From assembly GCF_040654855.1 (NCBI RefSeq), contig NZ_JBFAIU010000025.1, positions 1 to 39,081 on the forward strand: a DNA stretch of 39,081 bases, given 5' to 3'. This stretch comes from Asanoa sp040654855. Lineage in GTDB: Bacteria > Actinomycetota > Actinomycetes > Mycobacteriales > Micromonosporaceae. Every line of letters begins with the position of its first letter. The first letter of the stretch is position 1. Shown in pieces: positions 1 through 8,213 of this stretch. The translations under genes and the position numbers were made by a program. Under the pieces are notes generated by a model. That model saw nothing but the letters and a program-made list of their open reading frames with translations. It had not been told where the DNA came from and ran no database searches.

Positions 1-929
1 TCGAAGACGATCTTGGCGCTGGCGGCGCGGGCCCAGCCGTCCAGGAGCGACCGCACGTCGGCCTCGGCCATGCCGGGCACGGTGCGCAGGTCGCAGCCGA
101 AGGTCGCCTCGCCGGGTACGACGCCGTAGAAGACGCCGCCCTGGGTGGTGACAGCGACGTTCACCGTCGGTGTCACCGCGCCGAGCGGGTGCGGCAGCGG
201 TCGCAGGTCCAGGTCGTCGCGCATCCGCAACATCAGGCGGGCCATCTCGAGGTTCGCGTTCACCGACGGCATCCGATCCGACAGGCTGCTGTGCATCTGG
301 GTGCCCCGTACCCGGACCTGGAAGCAGCAGATGCCCCGGGACACGACGTGGATGCCCTGCCAGTCGTGCTCCCACCCGGACGGCTCGCCGATCAGGCACG
401 CGTCGGCCTCCCCCGCCAGCAGCGGCGCGAGGTGGCGGGCGCCGTACGCCGCGCCCGCCTCCTCGTCGGCGACCAGCGCGAGGATGACGCCGCCGCGCAG
501 GTCGACACCGCAGGACCGGATGGCCGCCAGCGCGAACAGCATCGCGGCGACCGCCGCCTTCATGTCGCTGATCCCGAGGCCGTAGACGTTCTCGCCGATC
601 CGGGTCGCGACCAGGGGTTCGGTGCGCCAGAGCGCGGCGGCGTCGCCCACGGGCTTGGTGTCGACGTGGCCGTTGAGGACGAGGGTGGGCCCCTCGCCCG
701 TGCCGGGGACCCGGATCACGAGGTTGGGGCGGTCGGGGTGGCGGGTGACCACGGCGCCGGCGGGCAGGCCGCAACGCGCCGCGGTCGCACGGAGGAAGCG
801 GACGATCTCCCGCTCGTCGCCGTGCGGCGGTATCTGGCTGTTGATGCCGACCAGCTCCCGGACCAGCTCCTCGAGATCGGCGCGGCGCGCGGCGAGGTGG
901 GCGGAGACGGCGTCGGCGGCGGTGCTCAT
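1..929 (-). CDS. M20-family metallopeptidase (ArgE/DapE type), C-terminus cut by window edge
   Basis: This is a zinc-dependent amide hydrolase of the M20 family (acetylornithine deacetylase, succinyl-diaminopimelate desuccinylase and related deacylases). About 309 codons are present; family members usually have 400-430 residues, so roughly the last quarter lies left of base 1. The visible metal set is H88 and D90 (GHVDTKP), D122 (ISDMKA), the E156-E157 pair (ADEEAG) and E182 (GEPSG); H213 lies in the start of the dimerisation domain. The ATG at 929 overlaps the stop of the upstream oxidoreductase gene as ATGA, so it is the last visible gene of the long minus-strand operon starting at 10057. 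The substrate is not readable; context suggests an N-acylated or amide-linked catabolite. The family call is secure, the substrate unknown. Confidence 0.9.
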   Translation of the reverse strand, partial: MSTAADAVSAHLAARRADLEELVRELVGINSQIPPHGDEREIVRFLRATAARCGLPAGAVVTRHPDRPNLVIRVPGTGEGPTLVLNGHVDTKPVGDAAALWRTEPLVATRIGENVYGLGISDMKAAVAAMLFALAAIRSCGVDLRGGVILALVADEEAGAAYGARHLAPLLAGEADACLIGEPSGWEHDWQGIHVVSRGICCFQVRVRGTQMHSSLSDRMPSVNANLEMARLMLRMRDDLDLRPLPHPLGAVTPTVNVAVTTQGGVFYGVVPGEATFGCDLRTVPGMAEADVRSLLDGWARAASAKIVF

Positions 930-1888
930 CGGGTCTCCTCCGGCGGGATGACGACGGGCCGCCCGCCCTCGGCGGCCGACTCCACGATCGCCGCGGCGAC
1001 CCGTACGACGTGTGCGGCCTCGGTGAGGCTGACCACATCGGACGGTCGCCGGGTGCGCAGCAGCGTCACGAAGTGCGCGATCTCCTCGGCCAACCCCGGC
1101 GCGGACGACACGGGGAAGGCGGCGACCTCGTGCTCGGGTGACGGGGCCGTCAGCGTCGTGCCGGTCGCACCGACCCGCACCGTCGCCACGCCCGCGGTGC
1201 CGTGCACGGCGAACTCGTCGGACGGCGCGGCGTCGCCAGGCAGCAGCCAGGACGTGCGGATCGACCAGACCGCGCCGTCGGCGGCGGTCACCTGGGCGAA
1301 GACCAGGCCCGCGCGGGGAGCGTGCGCGACGACGGTGGCGGCCCGGGTGCCGCCGACCCACAGCGCCAGGTCGATGTCGTGTACGGCGGTCAGCAGCGCC
1401 GGATGCGTGTCCGGGTAGCGGTCGAGGTGCCAAGACGCCCGGTCACGGCAGGCGGAGATGCCGACGACACGACCCACCAGGCCGGTGCCGACGATCTCCC
1501 GCAGCCGGCGGTGCGCCGCGTCGAAGCGCAGCACATGGCCCGGCACGACCAGCTCGGCGGCGGACGCCGGCAGCTGGTCCAGGTCGGCCGGGTGCTCCGC
1601 GATCGGCTTCTCCAGCAGGACCCGGCAACCGAGGTCGACCGCGTGGCGGGCGAGCGGGACATGGGACCCGGCGGGCGTGACGACGGAGACGCCGTCGGGG
1701 CGCAGCGCGTCGAGCAGCCGGTGGCCGTCGTCGAAGACGCCGGGAATGCCGTACCGCTGCGCGATCCCCGCCGCCCGCGCCCGGTCGGCGTCGGCGACGC
1801 CCACGACCTCGACGTCCTGCGCCTGGTACGCCGCCACGTGTGCCGCGCCGAAGGCACCGACGCCGATCACGGCCACCCGCGGCCTCAT
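926..1888 (-). CDS. Gfo/Idh/MocA-family NAD(P)-dependent oxidoreductase
   Basis: A 320-residue cytosolic dehydrogenase of the Gfo/Idh/MocA family, which oxidises or reduces sugars, inositols and related polyols. The N-terminal Rossmann fold shows VIGVGAFGAAH (residues 7-17). The family lysine motif EKP is at 93-95 (LLEKPIAEHP), and an HDIDLALW stretch (170-177) matches the usual substrate-binding histidine/aspartate region. I chose the ATG at 1888 because it overlaps the stop of the DUF4432 gene as ATGA and leads straight into the first beta strand; the reading frame stays open further upstream but adds only low-complexity sequence. It overlaps the M20 gene by four bases at its 3' end. The neighbours suggest it works on a sugar-like intermediate. 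Confidence 0.9.
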   Translation of the reverse strand: MRPRVAVIGVGAFGAAHVAAYQAQDVEVVGVADADRARAAGIAQRYGIPGVFDDGHRLLDALRPDGVSVVTPAGSHVPLARHAVDLGCRVLLEKPIAEHPADLDQLPASAAELVVPGHVLRFDAAHRRLREIVGTGLVGRVVGISACRDRASWHLDRYPDTHPALLTAVHDIDLALWVGGTRAATVVAHAPRAGLVFAQVTAADGAVWSIRTSWLLPGDAAPSDEFAVHGTAGVATVRVGATGTTLTAPSPEHEVAAFPVSSAPGLAEEIAHFVTLLRTRRPSDVVSLTEAAHVVRVAAAIVESAAEGGRPVVIPPEETR

Positions 1889-2868
1889 GTGGCCCGCACC
1901 GCCTCGGCCAGCTCCGCCGCCGCCCGCGGCGGCAACGCGCCGAAGCGTACGGAGCACGCGAACGTCTCACCCGGCGCCAGCGTCACCATGTCGCCCTTCG
2001 CCTTCGCCGCCGCGTACCCGTCAGCCTCGGCGGTGGCCGGCAGCGCCAACCCCAGCGCCTCCTGGTCGATCGTGCGGCTGATCCAGAGCAGCGCCACCGG
2101 CAGCTGGTCCGGGCGGTGGCTGACCACGTCGGCGCCGCCGTCGGGATGCAGTTGGAGGCTGTGCGCCCAGCCGGTCGCGTCGGCGACCGGGTCGAGGCGC
2201 GCGACCAGCTCGGGGTCGAACGCCTGGCCCGGCGTGAACACACGCGGCTCGACCGGCCGCGCGTCGACGAGCCGGCCGCCGTCCACCGGCCGGAAGTTGA
2301 CGTGCGCCAGGTACATCAGGTCCATCGGCGCGTGCCGCAGGTTGGCGATCGTGAGGTCGAGCCGCACGAGACTGCCCGGATACAGGCGCAGCGTCGGACG
2401 GGCCACGTAGTTGTGCGCGAAGGCCACGGTGTGCTGGTACGCACCGGTCAGCCCGACGTACGGCCCGGTGTCGTCGCGGCCCATCAGCAGGCGTGCGCTC
2501 TGGTACGGCGCGTTGGGCAGCTCGCCGTGCAGGGGGTGGTCGTCGGTGGGGCCGGGATGCCCCATGCCGGTGGCGCCACAGTGGATGAGGAACGCGCCGT
2601 AGGTGCTCAGGTAGTCCAGCGTCGGGCGCGGCTCGGGGAACATCGAACCCATCGTGAGCCGGCGCCCGAGGAACCAGGCGTCCCAGATCTGCTGGCCCTG
2701 GAACGGCAGGCAGTCGATCCAGCCGGCGGCGTTCGCCAGGCGCAGCGCACACACCCCGGTGCTGTAGCGGAAGGCGCTGACGGTGAACTCGTCGTACGTC
2801 GCGAGCTCGGTCATGCCGTCGTGGAAGTGCCGCTGCGACAGGGTGACGGCGGCCCGCTGGTCAGCCAC
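1885..2868 (-). CDS. DUF4432 family protein, aldose-1-epimerase (mutarotase)-like
   Basis: A 327-residue protein that I recognise as DUF4432, a beta-sandwich family related to galactose mutarotase. Supporting features are the LPFQGQQIWDAWFLGR segment (about 54-69), a central HxNF element (AHVNFRPVDGG, about 187-197) like the HVNFG signature of the family, and the C-terminal LAPGETF repeat-strand typical of mutarotase folds. There is no signal peptide, so it should be cytosolic. It lies between the amidohydrolase (8-base overlap) and the oxidoreductase (ATGA overlap), inside a sugar-uptake operon. Anomer interconversion or binding of a modified sugar is the likely role, but no member I can recall has a firmly assigned substrate. 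Confidence 0.8.
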   Translation of the reverse strand: MADQRAAVTLSQRHFHDGMTELATYDEFTVSAFRYSTGVCALRLANAAGWIDCLPFQGQQIWDAWFLGRRLTMGSMFPEPRPTLDYLSTYGAFLIHCGATGMGHPGPTDDHPLHGELPNAPYQSARLLMGRDDTGPYVGLTGAYQHTVAFAHNYVARPTLRLYPGSLVRLDLTIANLRHAPMDLMYLAHVNFRPVDGGRLVDARPVEPRVFTPGQAFDPELVARLDPVADATGWAHSLQLHPDGGADVVSHRPDQLPVALLWISRTIDQEALGLALPATAEADGYAAAKAKGDMVTLAPGETFACSVRFGALPPRAAAELAEAVRAT

Positions 2869-4288
2869 GGCGGGCCACGCGGTTGGGTTCCACGACCTTT
2901 CCCATCCGGCGCAGCAGCGCCGTCGACGACCGCTGCACCTCGCGCAGCAGTTCCCCCTCGTCGACGCCGACGAAGGCGCCCTCGTCGAGAACGATCCGGC
3001 CGTTCACGATGACCGTGCTGACCGACTTCGACCGCGACGAGTAGACGAGGTTGCGGACCATGTCGGTGACCGGCACGAGCTCCGGGCGCCGCAGCGTGTG
3101 CACCACGATGTCGGCGCGCTTGCCGACCTCGATCGAGCCTATCCAGTCGGCCAGGCCGACGGCTCTGGCCCCGGCGCGCGTCGCCATCCACAGCCCGTCC
3201 TCGGCCACCAGGTACGTGCGGTCGCGGTGCGCCTCGCGGGCGGTCAGCACCGCGAGGTTGGCCTGCCGGAACAGGTCGAAGTCGTTGGACCAGTTCGGCG
3301 AGTCGGAGCCCAGCGCGATAGTGGCGCCACGCCGGTGCAGCTCGGCGTGGCGGCCGCGGAAGCAGCCGCCGTGGCCCCACATCATCGACGCCGCCGGTGC
3401 CCAGGCGATGCTCGCACCGCGGTCGAGGAGCGCCTCGCACTCCTCGTCGCCGAGATGGTTGGCGTGCGCCAGGGTCACGTTGCGGTCCAGGAAGCCGATG
3501 TCGGCGAGGTGCAGCAACGGATCCTTGCCGAACCGGAGGCGGTCCGCGCCGGTGTCGGCGGGGCTGTACGACTGGTGGATGTTGAGCACGCACCCGGCCG
3601 CGTCGGCCCGGCTCTTGGCCGCCAGCATCAGCTCCTCGCTGGCCGTGCCGAGCCCGAGGACCGCGACGTGGCCGGTGACCAGCGCGTCCGGGTCGGCGTT
3701 ACGGCGCAGCTCGGTGCCGAGCCGGTCCAGCGCCTCGGCGCGGCTGCCGGGAGCCCGCGCGATCCGGCTCCGGTTCCCGGCGGCCGCTCGCATGCCCTGT
3801 GCGAACCCGTCCGGCTGGTCCCAGATGAACGGGTCACCGAGAACCGCCCGGATGCCCACCAGCGAGGCCGCCCGGGCGGCGGAGTCCGGCGAGAGCACCG
3901 TGCCGGCCTCGAGGAAGCACGTGGTCCCGTTGCGGATCATCTCGATCGCGGCGAGCGCGACCGCGAGGTACTCGTCCTCGTCGGTCACGTGGTTGTAGAA
4001 GACGCTCTCGAAGGTGTCGAAGCTGTCGTCCTCGGCCAGGTGGTCGGGCAGCGCGCCGCGGAACGTGTGGAACGAGGCGTGCAGGTGCGACTCGACCAGC
4101 CCGGGATGCACCGGTGCGCCGCCCGCGTCGAGTTCCCGGGCGGCCACGCAGCGGGCCGCGACCGTCGCGTCGGCACCGACGTCGACGATCCGTCCGCCGG
4201 CGACGGCGACGGCCCCGTCGGGGATCAGGGTGCCGGCGTCGTCCATCGCGATGACGTGCCCGTGCCTGACCAGCAGATCTACGTCCAC
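2861..4288 (-). CDS. Amidohydrolase, TRZ/ATZ (cytosine/guanine deaminase-like) group
   Basis: A 475-residue metal-dependent hydrolase of the amidohydrolase superfamily, which deaminates or dechlorinates heterocycles or cleaves C-N bonds. The metal motif H68-L-H70 (PGLVESHLH), H237 (LNIHQSY), H274 and H277 (LAHANH) and D328 (GSDSPN) form a complete single-metal site. The start is a GTG at 4288, two bases after the stop of the aminotransferase gene, with AGGAAGG six bases upstream. The C-terminal GKRADIVVH and VNGRIV segments belong to the small beta-sandwich domain of the TRZ/ATZ group. It is coupled to the DUF4432 gene by an 8-base overlap. The exact reaction is unknown; deamination of a catabolic intermediate fits the RidA and aminotransferase neighbours. 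Confidence 0.88.
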   Translation of the reverse strand: MDVDLLVRHGHVIAMDDAGTLIPDGAVAVAGGRIVDVGADATVAARCVAARELDAGGAPVHPGLVESHLHASFHTFRGALPDHLAEDDSFDTFESVFYNHVTDEDEYLAVALAAIEMIRNGTTCFLEAGTVLSPDSAARAASLVGIRAVLGDPFIWDQPDGFAQGMRAAAGNRSRIARAPGSRAEALDRLGTELRRNADPDALVTGHVAVLGLGTASEELMLAAKSRADAAGCVLNIHQSYSPADTGADRLRFGKDPLLHLADIGFLDRNVTLAHANHLGDEECEALLDRGASIAWAPAASMMWGHGGCFRGRHAELHRRGATIALGSDSPNWSNDFDLFRQANLAVLTAREAHRDRTYLVAEDGLWMATRAGARAVGLADWIGSIEVGKRADIVVHTLRRPELVPVTDMVRNLVYSSRSKSVSTVIVNGRIVLDEGAFVGVDEGELLREVQRSSTALLRRMGKVVEPNRVARRG

Positions 4289-4289
4289 A

Positions 4290-5432
4290 TCAGACCTTCC
4301 TCGGGCCCAGGTCGGCAGGCAGTGAGTCCAACGCGTCGAGCAGCGCGTCCACGTCGGCGTCGCCGTTGAACAGGTGCACCGAGGCGCGCAGCCGGCCGTC
4401 GCCACCCCAGCAGTGGATGCCGCGGGTGGCCAGCACCCGGGCCAGCTCCTCGCCGGCGGCCGACCGGACCGCGACGTTGCCGGCGCGACGGGCCGGATCG
4501 TCCGGTGTCAGCAGGTCCCACCCGCGCGCGGACAGCTCCCCCACCAGTCTCCCGCTCAGCGACACGACGTGGCGTTCGACGTCGGCGGGCGGGAAACCGG
4601 CCAGCCAGGCCAGCGCCGCGTCCAGCGCGTAGATCGTCGGGTAGGCCGGGAAGCCGACCTCGAACCGGCGCGCGTCGGCGTGCAGGTGGTACCGCTCGAA
4701 CCGGTCGTCGGCGAACAGGTTGCCCACCGACCGCCAGCCGACCGCCGGCGGTTGTGGCAGCGGGCGCCGCGCCGTGTTCCACGCGAGCACACCCAGGCCG
4801 TGGCCGCCGAGCATCCACTTGTAGGAGCTGGCCACGACGACGTCGGCGAGCCCGGCCGGCACCGGAACCACTCCCAGTGACTGCGTCGCGTCGAGCACGA
4901 CCGCCGCGCCGACGCGGTGGGCCGCCGCGGCGATCGCCGCCACGTCGTGCCGCCACCCGGACTGGTAGCTCACGTGGCTGACCGCGACGGCCCGGGTGCG
5001 CTCGTCGACGAGGCCGGCGAGCGACTCCGCCGGAAGCGACACCCCGGCGTGGCGGGCCACCCGCACCTCGACGCCCTGTTCGGCCAGGCGCAGCCACGGT
5101 TGCACGACCGACGGGTACTCCAGGTCGTTGACGACCACGTTGTCGCCGGCGCGCGTCCGGAGGCTGCGTGCGACGAGGTTCAGCGCCTCGCTGGCGTTGG
5201 ACACCAGCGCGATGTCCGGTGCCGGCAGCCCGAGCAGTGCGGCGAGCCGGCCGCGCAGCCGCTGCTCGACCTCGGCGTGGGCCGCGCGGCCCGCCTCGCC
5301 CCGGCCTCGGTTGGCGAGATAGCGCCGCAGCGCCTCGTCCTGCGCGGCGAGCGGCGGCCCCTCGGCGCCGGTGTAGAGCCAGACCCGGTCGGCCAAGACC
5401 GGGATGTCGCCGGGCGGTGCCAGCGGCGTCAT
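4290..5432 (-). CDS. Class V aminotransferase (cysteine desulfurase-like fold), PLP-dependent
   Basis: A 380-residue fold-type I PLP enzyme of the class V group (cysteine desulfurases, kynureninases, serine/isopenicillin-epimerase relatives). Cofactor residues are D181 and Q184 (VLDATQSLG) and the Schiff-base lysine K205 (ASSYKWMLGG); H153 (AVSHVSYQSG) is the ring-stacking position. There is no desulfurase-type catalytic cysteine loop, so a transaminase, epimerase or lyase is more likely than sulfur transfer. The ATG at 5432 overlaps the stop of the RidA-like gene as ATGA. Two bases separate it from the amidohydrolase GTG. A RidA-like partner fits, because enamines released by PLP enzymes are what RidA proteins remove. 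Confidence 0.88.
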   Translation of the reverse strand: MTPLAPPGDIPVLADRVWLYTGAEGPPLAAQDEALRRYLANRGRGEAGRAAHAEVEQRLRGRLAALLGLPAPDIALVSNASEALNLVARSLRTRAGDNVVVNDLEYPSVVQPWLRLAEQGVEVRVARHAGVSLPAESLAGLVDERTRAVAVSHVSYQSGWRHDVAAIAAAAHRVGAAVVLDATQSLGVVPVPAGLADVVVASSYKWMLGGHGLGVLAWNTARRPLPQPPAVGWRSVGNLFADDRFERYHLHADARRFEVGFPAYPTIYALDAALAWLAGFPPADVERHVVSLSGRLVGELSARGWDLLTPDDPARRAGNVAVRSAAGEELARVLATRGIHCWGGDGRLRASVHLFNGDADVDALLDALDSLPADLGPRKV

Positions 5433-6175
5433 GGGATGGCCTGCCAGGCGCTGACGCGGTGACAGTCCATCTCGAACTCGACCTCGACGACCGGTGGGCT
5501 GGTCAGCCACCGGACGAACCCGCTGCGGGCGACCACCGGCAGCCCGTCGACCAGCAGATCGGGCAGGCCGGTCACCTCGTGGGACGTGTAGACGTTGACG
5601 GTCGCGGCGACGCTCGCGTCCACGCCGAGCCGGCGTACCCGGTCGCCGATCTCGGCCAGCACCGCGCTCGCCTTGCGGGTCAGGCCGGCCGGGCTCAGAT
5701 CGCCGCGGGCGACGATGTTCTCGGGCGCCAGCCCGCCGATGATCTCGCCGCAGCCGGCGACGACGAAGTCGGTGCCGCCGGCCCCCGCGGCCGCTCGGAC
5801 GACGAACGCCGTGTGGATGACGGGTTCGGCCGGCGGCGCGTGCACCGGCACGACGTTGGTGCGGGCAACCGGGTTGACCGCGTCCTCGAGCACGCCGCGC
5901 TCGGCCAACAGGGCGTGGTAGCGCACGTTGAAGTCGTCGAACGCGCCGAGGTCGACCGGGGCCTGGCTGCGCAGGTGCACCCCCACGAGGGCTGATGCGG
6001 TCAGACCGCGCGCCGCGAGCTCGCGGTCGAGCCGCGCGAAGCCCTCCGCCACCGGCTTGGGCTCGGCGAACGTGAGCGCGACGAACTCGAAGCCCGGCTC
6101 GGCCGCGACGCCCCCGGAGTACGCGTCGCCGGCCGGCAGGTAGCGGTAGCCGCCGCCGCGGTGCGTGACGGTCAG
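5429..6175 (-). CDS. Tandem RidA (YjgF/UK114)-like protein, probable CTG start
   Basis: A 248-residue protein with two RidA-like halves. The first carries AYSGGVAAEPGFEFVAL (about 18-34). The second carries SVAATVNVYTSHE and ends with the hydrophobic strand VEVEFEMDCHRV, as RidA domains do. RidA proteins hydrolyse reactive enamine/imine intermediates of PLP enzymes; a class V aminotransferase follows directly (ATGA overlap). The start is unusual. The frame has no ATG, GTG or TTG near the junction; a CTG at 6175 overlaps the stop of the DUF624 gene as CTGA, like the ATGA overlaps elsewhere in this operon. The next usable start is a GTG at 6052, which would delete the first conserved strand. 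I favour CTG, without proof. No clear ribosome binding site is seen. Confidence 0.72.
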   Translation of the reverse strand: MTVTHRGGGYRYLPAGDAYSGGVAAEPGFEFVALTFAEPKPVAEGFARLDRELAARGLTASALVGVHLRSQAPVDLGAFDDFNVRYHALLAERGVLEDAVNPVARTNVVPVHAPPAEPVIHTAFVVRAAAGAGGTDFVVAGCGEIIGGLAPENIVARGDLSPAGLTRKASAVLAEIGDRVRRLGVDASVAATVNVYTSHEVTGLPDLLVDGLPVVARSGFVRWLTSPPVVEVEFEMDCHRVSAWQAIP

Positions 6176-6738
6176 GCCGCCGGCGCCGGACCGGCCGACA
6201 CCCGCAGCACCGCCAGCGCCGGGGCGCTCACCGCGACCGACAGCGGAAGCAGCAGCAGCTGCCACGGGCAGACCAGGAGCAGCGCCGCCCAGACCACGAC
6301 GATGGCGAGGCAGGCCGTCGACCGGCCCGGGAACCGGACCGCGCGGCGCAGCGCCGTGCGCACCGCGTCGTTCGCGGACAGCAGCGCCGGCCCGCTGTGC
6401 AACGAGCTCGCCACGAGGCAGCACAGCACGAGCCCGGCCGCGCCGAGCAGCAGCGCCTGCGAGCTCGTCGCGCAGACCACCGCGACGGCGGCGATCGGCG
6501 GGCCCCAGAGCGCCAGCAGGGCGTAGCTCGGACCCAGCGCCGCGCGAAAGGCGCGCCAGTATCCGCGCCAGCCGAGCGAGCCGCGCTCCTCGCGCAGCCG
6601 AGCGAGCTGGACGAACAGGACGGCGGTGGCCGGCGGGGCGCCGACCAGCGTGCTGGCGACGACCAGCCAGCCCAGGTTCACCGCCACCAGGCGGCCGTAC
6701 GTCGCGAGCGTGCGATAGAGCATGCCGTTGGGGCTCAT
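6172..6738 (-). CDS. DUF624 (YesL-like) membrane protein
   Basis: A 188-residue integral membrane protein of the DUF624/YesL family, commonly encoded beside CUT1 sugar ABC transporters and carbohydrate-degrading enzymes in Gram-positive bacteria; its molecular function is not established. Hydrophobic segments lie at about 17-45, 72-90, 95-112 and 141-175, and the family pattern NLGWLVVA...GAPPATAVLF is clear near the N-terminus. The ATG at 6738 has an AGGAGGG about ten bases upstream. It sits between the transporter genes and the enzyme genes, after a hairpin at 6817-6853, and overlaps the RidA-like gene as CTGA. Its position supports a link to the CUT1 importer. Confidence 0.82.
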   Translation of the reverse strand: MSPNGMLYRTLATYGRLVAVNLGWLVVASTLVGAPPATAVLFVQLARLREERGSLGWRGYWRAFRAALGPSYALLALWGPPIAAVAVVCATSSQALLLGAAGLVLCCLVASSLHSGPALLSANDAVRTALRRAVRFPGRSTACLAIVVVWAALLLVCPWQLLLLPLSVAVSAPALAVLRVSAGPAPAA

Positions 6739-6816
6739 CCTCCGGCCGCCCTCCTGTCGTGCTGGTGCTCATCTGTGCACAGTTCCTTCCTACCGTCCGC
6801 CGCCTGCCGGGCCGTC

Positions 6817-6853
6817 CCCGGTCCGCGGCGCCGGACGGGCATCGCGGACCGGG
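6817..6853 (-). terminator. Strong hairpin after the solute-binding-protein gene
   Basis: A perfect 11-bp inverted repeat (CCCGGTCCGCG at 6817-6827 and its complement at 6843-6853) encloses a 15-base loop and begins eight bases past the TAG stop of the binding-protein gene. No uridine run follows on the minus strand, so it is not a textbook intrinsic terminator. It may be a GC-rich actinomycete terminator or an mRNA-stabilising/attenuating hairpin that raises binding-protein levels over the downstream enzymes. A further 10-bp palindrome (CTGTGCACAG, 6773-6782) lies between it and the DUF624 gene. Confidence 0.55.
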
Positions 6854-6860
6854 AGCGCGC

Positions 6861-8204
6861 CTACTTCTGGAAGTCGGCCGCCTTGAGCGTGCCGTCCTTG
6901 ACCGCTTTCTGGTACGCGTCGTTGTAGCGGCTGGACACGTCCGACAACGGGCCGTCGATGTCTCCGGTGCCGAGGATCAGGGCGGAGATGACCTTGGAGT
7001 ACGGTTCGCCGCTGGGTGTGACCACACCGCCGGGCGACAGCGGCGGCTGCTTGTCGATGTCGCCCGGAGCCCAGTCGTCGTAGCCGTAGATGTCGGCGGG
7101 CTTGTACTGCGGGTCGTCCCGCACGGTCGTGTTGGTCGCGAAGATGACGCCGGCCTTCTGCAGCGGCCCGACCCGGCCGGGCCCCATCCAGGCGTTGTAG
7201 ACCGTTGACAACGCCGCCTTGTTCTTGATCTTCGCGTTGACGAACCAGACGGTGCCGGTGAACGCGGTGCCGTTGGCCAGGCTCTGCCCGTCAGGCACCG
7301 GCACCGGTGCGGCGCCCCACTTCACCTTGGTCTTGAGCTGGTTGTTCATGGTGCCCATCTCGAGGCTGTTGCCGACGTACATGCCGATCTGGCCGTTGGC
7401 GAACGCCGTGCGCATGCCGTCACGGTTGAGCGTGCCGGCGCCGGGGAACAGCGACTTGCTGGCGTTGAGGTCACGGAAGAGCTGGATCGCGGGCTTGAAC
7501 GCCGACATCTCGAACTGACCGGTCTTGGTGTTGAACGCCCCGAAGTTGGTGAGGTCCGGGTTTCCGCCGGTGACGCCCGGCTCGATCATGTTGGGCAGGA
7601 AGCCGTTGAAGGCCAGCGGCAGCCCGTAGCCGTAGGCCTTCCCGTTGCTCGTGCGGGTGATGGCCTCGGCGGCCTGCTTGACCTCGCCGTAGGTCGTGGG
7701 TGGCTTGGTCGGGTCGAGTCCGGCCGCGGTGAAGAGGTCCTTGTTGTACATCAGGCGCACGGTCACCGTGGCGCTGGGCAGGCCCATGAGCTTGCCGCCG
7801 TAGATGAAGTCGTAGCTGCCCTGCAGATAGGGCGCGTACGCCTTCTTCGTGGTGTCGTCCATGATCTCGCTCAGGTCCGCCGTGTAGCCCTGCGGCGCGA
7901 CCTCGGTCGGCCCGGGTCCGGCGAAGATGTCGGGGCCGCTGCCGGTGCGCAGCGCCAGCAGCAGGTTGTCGACGATCGAGTCGGCGGGCATCGACACGTA
8001 GTCGATCTGCACGCCGGTGTTCTTGGCGTTGAACTCCTGGACGAAGGTCTTCTCGATGTCGGTCCAACCACCGACCTGGCTCCAGATGGTCACCTTCGTG
8101 ACGCCGTCCTGCGTATCGTCGCCCGAGCCGCTGCAGCCCGCGACGGCGGCGAGGGTCACGGCGAGCGTCGCAACCAGTGTGCGCCTGGCCCATTGTCGTG
8201 CCAT
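6861..8204 (-). CDS. CUT1-type sugar ABC transporter substrate-binding lipoprotein
   Basis: A 447-residue extracellular solute-binding protein of the MalE-like family 1 group. It starts with an arginine-rich n-region, a hydrophobic stretch and a lipobox VAGC with the lipidated cysteine at 24, so it should be anchored to the outer face of the membrane. The mature part shows the VTIWSQVGGW opening strand, LLLALRTGSGPDIF (about 80-93), the hinge segment TTYGEVKQAAEAI and the late GEPYSKVISALI region, all typical of carbohydrate-binding members. ATG at 8204 has GGAGA four to five bases upstream. It follows two CUT1 permease genes by nine bases and is followed by a hairpin. The ligand is probably a sugar or glycoside; it cannot be named. 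Confidence 0.92.
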   Translation of the reverse strand: MARQWARRTLVATLAVTLAAVAGCSGSGDDTQDGVTKVTIWSQVGGWTDIEKTFVQEFNAKNTGVQIDYVSMPADSIVDNLLLALRTGSGPDIFAGPGPTEVAPQGYTADLSEIMDDTTKKAYAPYLQGSYDFIYGGKLMGLPSATVTVRLMYNKDLFTAAGLDPTKPPTTYGEVKQAAEAITRTSNGKAYGYGLPLAFNGFLPNMIEPGVTGGNPDLTNFGAFNTKTGQFEMSAFKPAIQLFRDLNASKSLFPGAGTLNRDGMRTAFANGQIGMYVGNSLEMGTMNNQLKTKVKWGAAPVPVPDGQSLANGTAFTGTVWFVNAKIKNKAALSTVYNAWMGPGRVGPLQKAGVIFATNTTVRDDPQYKPADIYGYDDWAPGDIDKQPPLSPGGVVTPSGEPYSKVISALILGTGDIDGPLSDVSSRYNDAYQKAVKDGTLKAADFQK

Positions 8205-8213
8205 GGTGTCTCC

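Noticed and set aside
189..1418. Long open frames on the plus strand over the M20 and oxidoreductase genes
   Set aside because: They are arginine/alanine-rich antisense shadows of high-GC coding sequence with no family motifs, while the opposite strand has complete catalytic sets.
6176..6772. Upstream extension of the RidA-like frame
   Set aside because: It lies entirely within the DUF624 gene in another frame and has shadow composition; the true start is probably the CTG at the junction.
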